Shown: positions 48,418 to 58,953 of the stretch, piece by piece
Layout: every line of letters starts with the position of its first letter
How positions within the stretch are numbered: position 1 is the stretch's first letter
DNA from: Procambarus clarkii
Lineage: Eukaryota > Arthropoda > Malacostraca > Decapoda > Cambaridae
NCBI RefSeq assembly: GCF_040958095.1
Contig: NC_091181.1
Location: 29,502,529 to 29,566,528 of the forward strand
Length of the DNA stretch: 64,000 bases
Reading direction: 5' to 3'
Notes under the pieces: generated by a model
Seen by the model: only the letters and a program-made list of their open reading frames with translations
Databases searched by the model: none
Told to the model about the DNA's origin: nothing
Program-made: the position numbers and the translations under genes

Positions 48418-50190
48418 CTAAAGAAATATAGAACAGTAATTATATCATTGTCAATGGGAAGCTTCAAAATACAGTACAGTATTTACATTACAAGGCTCAT
48501 TGCAATTAATGAAAATTTAAACAGGTACAATTTTTATTGATTATAGTTAGGATTCCAAACAATAAACACGAGTACATCCAACACCAAGCATACATGCATT
48601 TTCTGACATTTATTAAGCCAAGTTCTTTACACAAAAAAATCAGTGCTAGCAGGCGGTTTTAGTTAATAGAAAACAAAACAAATCTGCTATGAATTTCTAT
48701 ATGGATTACTACATTACTACAGTATATGGATTTCACTGTGGCCACTTCAAAACCAGGATATGAACTCCCAAAATTTTATTTTTAAAAGTGATTCAGTAAC
48801 AAAATCAGTTCATGTTTTAGAAGACTCCATCTCACTGACGTCTGAATTATGGAGAGAGCACAGTACAGTACTGTACAGTATATGCAAACCACATCCAAAA
48901 AATGAAGGACATGTGATAAGGCATTAAAATATAGCTGCAGTGCAAACACACAAAAACTTGAGTACTGTATAGGTGTACTGTATCTCACTCATGAAAACAT
49001 GAACACTCAGCATTAGGAGCTACTACCGAACATTTTGGTGACCAAGTACAGAACAATACAATATCACTCAAGTTGTGCCACATAAGTAGAGTATATAAAT
49101 GTTACAAGTAATTAACTTTCGTTTGCTAAATAAGAATGTACCAAGACGGTAGCCCCACAATTTGTCACTGCGGACAGGACGTCTGTAATTAGGCTTGGAT
49201 CGAGGACTTCCTCCCCCCACCCTAGGTATAAGTAGCAACCCACCCCAGGATGCAACCCCCACCAACACCTGCCTAACTCCTGGCTGCCTATCTACTCAGA
49301 ATGTTAGGTGTACAGAGGCTTCAGATACAGTACCTAAATAACAAGGTGATAAAAGAAACGTTTAGCCCTAGGATTTCCAATTCAATAATATAATACAAAA
49401 ATAAATTAAGCAAATACTGATAAGACACATCACAATCTTGCCCAGAATGCTGTGCGTATTAGTGGCTGTAGGTATAGTATATACTAGCTCTATCTAGATT
49501 GATTGATTGATAAAGATTAAGCCACCCAAAAGGTGGCACGGGCATAAATAGCCCGTAAGTGGTGGCCCTTTTGAGCCATTACTAGTATCAAGAGCTGATA
49601 CTGGAGATCTGTGGAGGCGCGACTGCACCCTGCGTGACGGGAGATGTCTCCCGGACCAAATGGTCTCTATCTAGAAATCTAACAATCTGTTTGTAACTCA
49701 TCTTGTATGTGTGTATTTTTACCTGAATAAACATTTATTTATGTGTGCGGTGCAGCCACACACTAAGGGCTGAGGTACTCAACACCTCACCGTAATAAGT
49801 TTAACGCCTTTCGGGCGAAATATCTAAAAAGAATTGAATGTAATAATATTTCAGTGATAACCCACCTTGCTCATCAGTAAGTCCCAATGGTCCCAGACTA
49901 CTCTACTTCACCAGAGTAGAGACCATCAGGCTCACACAGGCGACACGTGCGGCGGACACTACACACTTGTCACACACCACGGATCACACACACATACTTT
50001 TACTATTTCGGACACAAAATATATGTTCCGTATATATATAATTGCTCAAAATATATAACTTAAAACCACAATATAAAGCTATTAACAGATAAAATCCTCT
50101 ACTTAACCGGATATAGTTATTAAATGAGGTTCAGTGATGTGATGAACATAATCCGGGTTTAGTGAGAACGGCGTAAACACTACACAATAT
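48418..50190. other. Region right of HEATR1 coding start, probable 5'UTR intron and flank
   Basis: It holds a SINE-like fragment at 49495-49660 (GCCACCCAAAAGGTGGCACG, with CCCGTAAGTGGTGGCCC) and a retroelement 3' tail near 49690-49740. The palindromic run CAGTACAGTACTGTACAGTA lies near 48861. There are no open frames with family similarity. Confidence 0.45.
49867..50030 (-). promoter_or_regulatory. Possible non-coding first exon and promoter area of HEATR1
   Basis: Because exon 1 begins at a splice acceptor (48418), transcription should start further right. A fair minus-strand donor, AAG|GTGGGT, lies at 49866/49867. To its right is a stretch with less repeat character than its surroundings (49870-50030), before the hAT element at 50191. 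No TATA box or initiator is convincing. Transcript 5' ends are needed to settle it. Confidence 0.25.
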
Positions 50191-51772
50191 CAGAGTTGCC
50201 AGATCCTAAGTGCTTAAAGTAGCGAGCTGACTGTCTAAAAGTAGCAAATTTGTTATAAGAGTAGCCCAATTTTTTTATTAGTGATTGATACGATTTTCAA
50301 ACTAATATATTTTAATACATAGAGTATACTACACGATTTTAATGATTATATTAATATTATCTCTGCAAAAATGTGATAATAGGATAGCTTACCAATATTA
50401 ACATTTTACCTGTTAACATTTCTCAATTTTGCCAGAAATTACCTACTTAAAATTATCTGTTAGATTAAGGACCTGCCCGAAACGCTATGCGTGTTAGTGG
50501 CTTTACAAGAATGTAAAAATATCAATTCTATGTACTCTCATAAACCCAATGTACCTTCTTGTATATATATATAAATAAAATCAATATAAATAAATAAATA
50601 TTTGCTGTATGATGCATAATGGGTGTGGAGGCCTTCCACGTCTTCAAAGTTGAAGATTATCAAGATCTTCGTCTGCATCCACAACCTCGTTCTAGTATAT
50701 TGCAGACTCATATTTAAGCATTGACATGAGGGGGTTTAAATGATGAGCACCAAGTTCCCTTTTCTTCAAAATATGTTTTGTTTCTCAAGATTGATGTCGA
50801 AAGCTCGTCCCATTCGATTTCTCGGTTTAATTTTCACAGATGTTACTCTTAAAAATGTCCGTTCACCCAGGGCATTACTGATTGGTAGGCTGCATATTTT
50901 CAGTGCAAACTCAGCGAGGTCAATCAGTATGGGATCGCCAGCAATGTTCTTGGCAGTTATTGCCTTGGTCCAAAATGACGATCCAGATGTTGGAAGATGT
51001 CCCTCACAAATGTTGGACCAGTCAATGGTTAACAGTAGCTGGGCGCCACTGACTTTCAATTTCATTAAGCTTAGATTGGTCAGCTGGTATCAATGGAAGT
51101 TCTGAAAATGGTGGCCGTGTGTGGCTAAGGCATATGATTGGTGACAGATTTTTCACTTTTTTGAAAGTTTCAGCATTACTAGGAATACGAGAAAGAAGCT
51201 CTTTTGCAAGCTTTCACTAAAATAATTATAGCATCTTTCTTGAATATTTTGAAACTTTTCATGGGTTATAAAATTGTTTTGTCTGTTAGTGGCCACCAAA
51301 GTCCACTTTCTCCAGGCGCAGATATATGGAATTGTAGTCCAAATTAATATCAAGCTTTGCATGATGAGGATGAACGATTCTTCTGAGCATTCCAAGAGTG
51401 AAGTTTTCTAAGTCAGTGTGAACGCTACACTGATCTGCTTCATTTTTTTGATAAAGTAAATTCATCCTTTCAAAATCATTTAGAATTGGTTTGAGAAATG
51501 TGAAATTATATCTTATTGGCGGGATCAGAGTACATTGAAAATAGTTGCCTTGCAACATATTTATCACAAGAGTAAGAAGCGATGTGAATGGGATTTGTGC
51601 ACATTACATTATAGAAGCATAAATAATTATCATTGAGTTTCTTAACATTAATAGCCCAAATTAGCACAACTTGCCTTTCAATTAGCCCAAAAAGCGAAAT
51701 TAAATATTTGGGAGTGCAGGGGCTCTCAAAATTAGCCCAATTCGCTACTTGTAGCCCAATCTGGCAACACTG
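50191..51772 (-). mobile_element. hAT-type DNA transposon, decayed, with terminal inverted repeats
   Basis: The ends are CAGAGTTGCCAGAT and, inverted, CAGTGTTGCCAGAT, followed on both sides by GTAGC/GTAGCCCAAT sub-terminal motifs. In between, minus-strand frames broken by frameshifts read FLKPILNDFERMNLLYQKN (51286-51567). A second frame (50766-51065) reads SFWTKAITAKNIAGDPILID and LPISNALGERTFLRVTSVK. The latter is the C-terminal dimerisation region of hAT transposases (LPxSNAxxERxFS). No intact transposase exists and I see no clean 8-bp target duplication. It lies upstream of HEATR1. Confidence 0.75.
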
Positions 51773-51784
51773 CACTGTGGCGGC

Positions 51785-52345
51785 CGGGGGGGGGGGGTTT
51801 GTTTACATTTATTTATTTATTTATTTATGCATATACAAGAATGTACATAAGGAATGTGAGGATACAAATATGGTAATTACAATCTTGTAAAGCCACTAGC
51901 ACGCGCAGCGTTTCGGGCAGGTCCTTAATCTAAGAAAATTTTAAGGAGGTAAATACTTGCAAAAATTATAGACAAAAAAATGATAACAGATTACATGAAA
52001 TTAAAAAAAGATGAGAGAAAATTGTAGGTACAGTATATTAAAGCACATAGGTAGCTGAGATTGATTGCAATGACAGCTTGAATGGTAGTTGACAAAAAAT
52101 TGGTAGGCACAATACAGCAGAAACAATATAAGATTGGTTGCAATGACAGCTTGAATGGTAGTTGACAAAAATTGGTAGTCACAATACAGCATATGGCTAG
52201 CACATAGAAGAAGACAGCAATGAACACAATGATAAGGTTGTTTGATATTACATAAAAATTAGGAGATTGGGTAACACTAGGTACAGAGCAAATTTAAAGC
52301 TCAGTGTAGGAAACTAAGAAGATAAAGTTAGGTACTTTTTGGTTA
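51785..52345. repeat. Retroelement 3' end and imperfect direct duplication
   Basis: A G run and an (ATTT)n tract are followed by the motif CGTTTCGGGCAGGTCCTTAA. Its reverse complement also occurs near 50470 and, diverged, near 47090, so this is a dispersed 3' terminus of a retroelement. From 52065 to about 52195 a block of roughly 73 bp starting TTGCAATGACAGCTTGAATG occurs twice in tandem. Confidence 0.5.
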
Positions 52346-55300
52346 GGTACCCTGAGCCCATTAATGTGCCTCTGTAACCCTTTCCACTACCGCCCACAAA
52401 ATGGGTATGGGGCGCATAATAAATGAACTAAACTTAAAAAGCTAAAACCCGTCTACACTAGTGCTTTATTTACATTGATAAAAATTAACCAATCTTATAA
52501 GGATAAATGTAAGACAAAAACATTCTATGTGGATCTTTTTATTAAATTTGCTAAAATTTGAGCGAATCACTACTACGTTGCAGCAGGGCTCAAAAGAAGT
52601 TCTATGCCTATATTTACCTGAATTTACATGAAGGCCACTAACACTCGAGTGTTAGTGGCCTCGACGAGGACAGGAAGCCGACGGCTTGCTCAACATTTGT
52701 CCTGGTGATTTCTTCAAGATGGATTTTAAAATTCGTCAGTTTTGGCGTTTACCGCGTCGGCGGGTAAGCCGTTCCATGAGTTTTTAATAATAGTAAAAAA
52801 GCACTATATTTTGAGTGGGGAGTTCAAATAAACATCTGGGCCTCTACCCTTCAGACTAAACTATTATGTTACTTCATGCACTGAAATGTGTTTCCAAACT
52901 TGATATATTAATTGTAAGTTACTCTTTACCATCCATAATTGCGCTCAACTCTTTCATACATAACTGTATCATGTTCGTATCTGAAGCTAGACACAAATAC
53001 AACAAAATTATTAATGCTGGTAACAGAGTCCATTTCATGCTGTTTCCATCTCATGTTGGCCTCCGAATACATGATAAAGCTGATGAGGTTTGCCAAGAAT
53101 CTATCTTCAAAGGAATGGAGTTGATTATAATCTTGGATTGCCTATAAGCAGTCTGAGAGCAATAATACACCAAGAGCTTCAACAAAACCTTATAGACCTG
53201 AGACAAAGTGAAGTCGACACCAGTAATTCCATCTATCATCATACTATCATACAAGAAGAGCAGCACATCAATGGCTCATCCAATAAAATCAGCAGTCTCC
53301 CAGATGTTCAAGTTCTTGGTTCTACTGCTCGGCTTAAACTTGGCTGTAAGTATCTCTGAGAATGTTCATTACCTGCTGATGTAGACCTGACCAAATGTAA
53401 ACTGTGTCAACTAAATTATTCGCACACCCTCCGTCATTATGTGAAGGAAAAGAAACGTGAATTCAGAGACAATTCTTCAATGTATGTTGAAGAAATGAAA
53501 TAAATGTGTAAATATTCCATTCAAACTTATCTGCTACCAGCAATTTTAGCCAAATAGCCCCAGTTTGCCAACTACAGGTAGTAACTGGGTGATTGTAACC
53601 TTTCCACCGCTGCCCACTAGATGTGTGTATGTGGAGGGGGGGGGAGGTGAGGTGCAGGATTAACATATCTAGGATTTGTACTCACTGAATTTGTGCGCCC
53701 CTTGAGGGACTTGAAGTAGAGGGGAAGTTAGTTTAGTTCATTTATTATGCACCCCATACCCATCTTGTGGGCGGTAGTGGAAACGGTTACAGAGGCTGTT
53801 GTTGTTGTTGTTGTTTCAGATTTAGCTACTTGAACGAAGTGTCCATGTAGCACGGGCTATGGTGAGCCCGTAAATTACAGAGGCACATAATGGGCTCAGG
53901 TACTGAACCCCACAATTCATTTAGCTAAGCAAGTTACAATCTTGATGAGCTAGTTACAAAATTCAGTATAAGTCGTCACATCAACAATTGAAACTGAAAT
54001 AAGTTTATTGATGTAAAATACACACAAAGGGATGAGGTAGCTCAAGCTATTCTCACCCCGTTCAGTACATCGTGTTAATACATACATAGACACACATCAC
54101 AAACAATAAACATATTACCAAATATTCTGAGAGATAAACATATACATTTTCTGCGGTTGGAAGAAAACGCGCACAGAGTGGGGGACTTATTTTATTTTTA
54201 TAATAATAATAATAATAATCAATTATTAATACAAATAATTAATTAGTAATAATAATTATAAAAATAAATTATTAATTTTAATTGATAATCCTTAAATGAA
54301 GAAGCATAATAGCTAATTATAACGAATAAAATAGATAATTAAAGTGGATAATTAATTATGGTGACTAATAATGATTAGTGAATAACCATAAATTATTATA
54401 CAGAAATAATATTAATGGATAGCTGTTATAATGATAATGTATTAATTCAATTACAGTTAATAGTTACATCTCTAATTAGTAATTGAAAGTTGCATTATTT
54501 GAATTTACACTAATTACAATTCTTGGTATTCTTGGCTTATCACTTTGGGGGTTCCGTCGGAGCACTGCCAAAGGTAACACAAATTCGTTGCAAGATGGAA
54601 CAAATGTCCCCAGCAAACTGCTTTAGCGTCTTCCCTTGGAAAGTAAAACAGGGGATGCAGGGGATCCTGAGAGGAGGGTGGGCGTTTTGTAGTATATCAG
54701 CCGAGGAGGCGGACAAGAGGTCGCCGAGTCCGGGGGCGCGCTCTTAAGTACCCCGCTTGATGCGCGCACAACTTGGGCGGTTAGACACAACTCACCGTAA
54801 TACGTTTTCTTCCCACAGAAACTTCACCGCTTGAGAAGCAGTGTCTATTTCCTCCTTTACACAAGTAGGCATATGTGGAGAGCTAGTGTTACAATTGATA
54901 TGTTTGTCCTGCACACCGCCCCCCATCCAGTGGGCAGCGGTGGATAGGTTACAATTACTAAGTTACTACCTACAGTTAGCAAACTGGGGATATTTGGCTA
55001 AAATTTCTAGTAGCATATCATTTTGAATGAAATATTAATAGTAAAATAGCGTAAGTTACTCTATCCCTTTGAGATTTTCCTTGTCTCAATAAACATACTT
55101 GAATTTGAACCTAGCTTCACAAGATTGTTACTCTTACACTGTGGCTGCCTGTCCTCCTCCCCCCACAATAAATTATTATTATTATTATTTGCTTAGCTAA
55201 TTGAACTGTGGAGTTTATGCCCCGGTAACCCTTTTCACCACCGCCCTCGGAATGGGGATAGGATGCATAATAAATTACTAACTTAACCAATAGCAACGGC

Positions 55301-55790
55301 ACCACCAATTCCTTTAATCAATAATTTCGTCCTCTATGCATTTTACACATACTTTATAATACAAATATCGGTATAATATTTAAGTATCACATGTTCCCAT
55401 ATGTTGCATCTTCACTGAACAATAGCGGTGAGGAAATGTGTCCCTGAACCGCCGTGGACCACAAGACCACGTCGTGACTTGTAAATAACGGTTCAGACTT
55501 TCTCTACCTGCCCCACGCGTATCGTTGCACATCATAATGCTAGTTATAATAATATTTACTGTGTATCTGAAATTGGGGTGTAAGGTGTAGGACCACTCTG
55601 CCCTTCCATCTGAGTGCTTGTGGGTCATACGCACAAACTTGTTAACCCTAAAAGTGAACTAAGTCGACTTAGTTCAGGAATGATTTTTGTTTCCTGGTGT
55701 TGAAGTTTCTCCAAAGCAGATACTGTATGTCGATCGGCCATACAATTAGTATGGTGTGCACAATAGCTACGCCTCAAAGGATGAGTATGG
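52345..55790. other. Intergenic repeat mosaic
   Basis: No gene was recognised. A fragment at about 52620-52720 (AGGACAGGAAGCC, GGCCTCGACGAGG) recurs inverted at 56880-57060. A family with ACCGCCCACAAAATGGG-like boxes and GGTTACAGAGG occurs near 52375-52430, 53735-53800, 54900-54960 and 55215-55275 in both orientations. An AT-only tract with (TAA)n lies at 54190-54470. A SINE-type fragment with CCCGTAAATTACAGAGG sits at 53820-53890. Confidence 0.5.
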
Positions 55791-55799
55791 GATAAACAA

Positions 55800-56860
55800 T
55801 AGCTAACCGTTCATATGATGAGTATGGGGTGGCACAATAGCTACTGCTCACAGGATGAGTATATGATGCACAATAGCTACCGCTCACAGGATGAGTATAT
55901 GATGCACAATAGCTACCGCTCACAGGATGAGTATATGATGCACAATAGCTACCGCTCACAGGATGAGTATATGATGCACAATAGCTACCGCTCACAGGAT
56001 GAGTATATGATGCACAATAGCTACCGCTCACAGGATGAGTATATGATACACAATAGCTACCGCTCACAGGATGAGTATATGATGCACAATAGCTACCGCT
56101 CACAGGATGAGTATATGATACACAATAGCTACCGCTCACAGGATGAGTATATGATGCACAATAGCTACCGCTCACAGGATGAGTATGGGATAAACAATAG
56201 CTAACAGCTCACATGATGAGCATGGGGTGCACAACAGTTACCCGCTCACATGATGAGTATGGGGTGGCACAATAGCTACCGCTCACAGGATGAGTATGGA
56301 GGGCACAATAACTACACTACCGCTCACAGGATGAGTATGGAGGGCACAATAACGTCACTACCGCTCACAGGATGAGTATGGAGGGCACAATAACTACACT
56401 ACCGCTCACAGGATGAGTATGGAGGGCACAATAACTACACTACCGCTCACAGGATGAGTATGGAGGGCACAATAACTACACTACCGCTCACAGGATGAGT
56501 ATGGAGGGCACAATAACTACACTACCGCTCACAGGATGAGTATGGAGGGCACAATAACTACACTACCGCTCACAGGATGAGTATGGAGGGCACAATAACG
56601 TCACTACCGCTCACAGGATGAGTATGGAGGGCACAATAACGTCACTACCGCTCACAGAATGAGTATGGAGGGCACAATAAAGTATACCTCGCAGGATAGG
56701 TGTGGGGGTCCACAGTAAACTACCGCGAGGATGAGTTTAAGGGGCACAGAAAACCACCAGTCACAGGATGAGTATGTGGTACAAAATAAATTAATGTTAA
56801 CAGGATGATAAGAGATGCACAACAAACCACCGTTCACAAGATGAGTATGGGATGCACAAT
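55800..56860. repeat. 36-bp / 41-bp minisatellite
   Basis: Tandem copies share GCTCACAGGATGAGTAT. From 55842 to about 56185 the unit is 36 bp with TATGATGCACAATAGCTACC. From about 56280 to 56660 it is 41 bp with GGAGGGCACAATAACTACAC. Diverged copies continue to 56860 and one stray unit lies at 57457. The 36-bp period is divisible by three, so both strands show long open frames with 12-residue repeats; these are not taken as genes. Confidence 0.9.
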
Positions 56861-57116
56861 AGGACAGAAAACAGGAGTTGCTTTTTCACCCTAGAGCTTA
56901 TGGAACCGCCTACCTACGCCAAATCCTTATATGACAAAATATTGCTGAATTTTAAGATCCAGCTTGATAAAATCATCAGGACAAATGAGGAACCTTTGAC
57001 AAGCCGCCGGCTTCCTGTCCTCATCGAGGCCACTAGAAAGATAGTGGCCCTCAGGTAAATTCAAGTAAACTACAGCTCTCAAGATGCGAATGAAATACAC
57101 AATAATTAATAGCTAT

Positions 57117-57230
57117 CGACTTGAGAATGGTTCAGGATGGACCGAAACGTCGTCGTCCCTTCACCTTCTAGTGTGTGGTCTGGTTAACTTACTTTAGCCA
57201 CGTTATTGTGACTCATCGCCTGCATAATAG
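57117..57230. repeat. Half copy of the fold-back element
   Basis: Contains GACCGAAACGTCGTCGTCCC, TTCACCTTCTAGTGTGTGG and TTTAGCCACGTTATTGTGAC. These are shared with the insertion at 22286-22483, but here as a single, unpaired arm. Confidence 0.7.
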
Positions 57231-58671
57231 CTATCACTTTCCCACCCTGAAGACATTATTGGCGTTATAAAACCAAAACACCTAGAGTACGTGATAACAG
57301 TACCGGCGTCATGCATATTTTTTTGCGTAGTCTTATTATTAAGTATAAACATTGTAAGTTAAAGTGTTTGACAATGGGTTGTGTGTTCACCGGCAAAGCT
57401 CAGCCTACCTTCCGGTGCCATGCGGGTTGCCCACCGGGACAGTGATAGTGGTGGATACCGCTCACAGGATGAGCATGGGGGTGATCATAGACGCTGCTGT
57501 TGGCAACATTAAATCTGTAGCGAGTAATCCTTATACTCGCTACACGTAACAAATCTATTCTGTCATCACAGGGCTCAGTGACGCTCCTGACAGTGATGGG
57601 CAGAGAAGTTGACAGGATTCTTGATGTCTATGTTGCCTAAGAATGAATCAATACTCGAGCTACCAGTTGGTGGTTCATGACACCCATGCCCGACCATGAT
57701 TATAAGTGCTGACAGATATTGGCATACTGTAGCATTTCATTGTATACATACTGTAGCATTTCATTGTATATACACCCATTCATATATCAGGTTAAATCAC
57801 TGTCTTACCACTATTATTGGCGAAATTATACGCAAAATAGAACTGATGGATTCACGGGGCTTCATTCATTATCAAAAAGTTCAATTCTAAGTGACTGCAT
57901 GGTTTGAGTTACTCTCACATCCTGCAGCACCTACTGTGTGTTATGACAGCAAACACCAACGCTTTCCCCTACGTCAGAAAGTTTGTCTTTTCTGTATCAT
58001 TCAGAGCGAATGTATCCTTTGATTCGTCAAAATTACTTGGAAGGTCTCCAAATATAGTTGTTACTTTATCGACTTCGTGTGTACTTTTATCGAATACTTT
58101 TAATTTGAGTAATATTATTATTATTATTAGAAATACAACTGTTTGTAACTCATTTTGTATGTATGTAGTTTGACTTGAATAAAATTATTATTATTATTAT
58201 TATTATTATTTATATTATTATTATTATTATTATTATTAAGATAAGATAAGATGTTTATTCAGGTAAAGGTAAAGGTTCAGCAGAATTGTACCAATTCATC
58301 TATGAGTTGTGATACAGCAGTAAACATTTGCTGACGACTATGATAGCACTATGTATTTTTTTCCCCATTTTCCTAGTTGGTATAAGACTAGTGAGTAAGG
58401 GTTTTTCTTAGGGAAGACTAATAGATGTGCCTAAAATTAGCACGATATCAAAAACGCTAATAAAAGGCTAAAATTAGTAAAAAAGTGGCTTTAACGGTAC
58501 AAAAAAATCCGAAAATATTAAATCAAATTCTTCACACATTCTATATGACACAAGAATATTACATAGCATGAATTAATATGACACCTATCGTGTATAATAT
58601 AGAGGGACCTTAATTAGTATTCAAACAAACCGAGAATGCAGGTCCATAATTATTTTTACCTCAGACTAAGT
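57231..58671. other. Intergenic stretch upstream of the tetraspanin
   Basis: No gene is visible. It holds a retroelement-type 3' tail (TTTGTAACTCATTTTGTATG then GAATAAAATTATT) running into (TTA)n at about 58180-58240. The remainder is AT-rich unique-looking DNA. Confidence 0.5.
58184..58240. repeat. (TTA)n microsatellite
   Basis: Long TTA run, interrupted once by TTTATA, at the end of a retroelement tail. Confidence 0.85.
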
Positions 58672-58875
58672 GTAGCAAACACAGGTGTTTGCTACAAATT
58701 AGCTGGGAGAGTTCGCTAGTTAAAGAGTTCGCCGGGAGCGTTTGAGGTGGTGTGGTGATCGCTGGGGGCGGTCAGGGGCTGGGAAGTCTTGTTGTATGAC
58801 ACAGAGGGAAAGTGACGCTTCCTGTTCTCTGTGTTTTGTATAGTCTGTGCTGTCTGAGGGTTGTAACTGGAAATT
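58672..58875 (+). promoter_or_regulatory. 5' flank of the tetraspanin: palindrome and GC-rich stretch
   Basis: A perfect 24-bp palindrome sits at 58672-58695, with arms GTAGCAAACAC and GTGTTTGCTAC around AG. Its GTAAACA-related half-sites loosely resemble forkhead sites, which is inference. From 58696 to about 58850 the sequence is clearly richer in G and C than its flanks (GCCGGGAGCG, GGGGGCGGTC). No TATA box is convincing. The probable 5'UTR ends at 58875. Confidence 0.4.
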
Positions 58876-58953
58876 ATGGCCAGGAGGAGGGACTACTCGT
58901 ATATAAGTCCGTGTATTAAATGGACTTTGTTCTTCTTTAACTTCATATTCTGG
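58876..58953 (+). CDS. TSPAN33: Tetraspanin exon 1 (start codon)
   Basis: ATG at 58876 has A at -3 and G at +4, and an in-frame TAA lies 12 nt upstream (58864-58866), which fixes the start. The 26 codons read [20 protein letters not shown] then FNFIFW and stop at donor TGG|GTGAGT. The basic N-terminus followed by SPxxKxxLFFFN is the usual start of TspanC8 tetraspanins. Confidence 0.9.

Noticed and set aside
50766-51567. hAT-like transposase as a domesticated gene
   Set aside because: Frames are broken by frameshifts and stops, and the N-terminal zinc finger and catalytic core are not visible. Treated as a dead transposon.
55774-56204. Overlapping 133- and 129-codon frames on opposite strands with 12-residue repeats
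   Set aside because: Both come from the 36-bp minisatellite. Two real proteins on opposite strands of the same repeat is implausible.
48418-58671. A shared bidirectional promoter for HEATR1 and the tetraspanin
   Set aside because: The starts are about 9-10 kb apart with several transposons between, too far for one core promoter.
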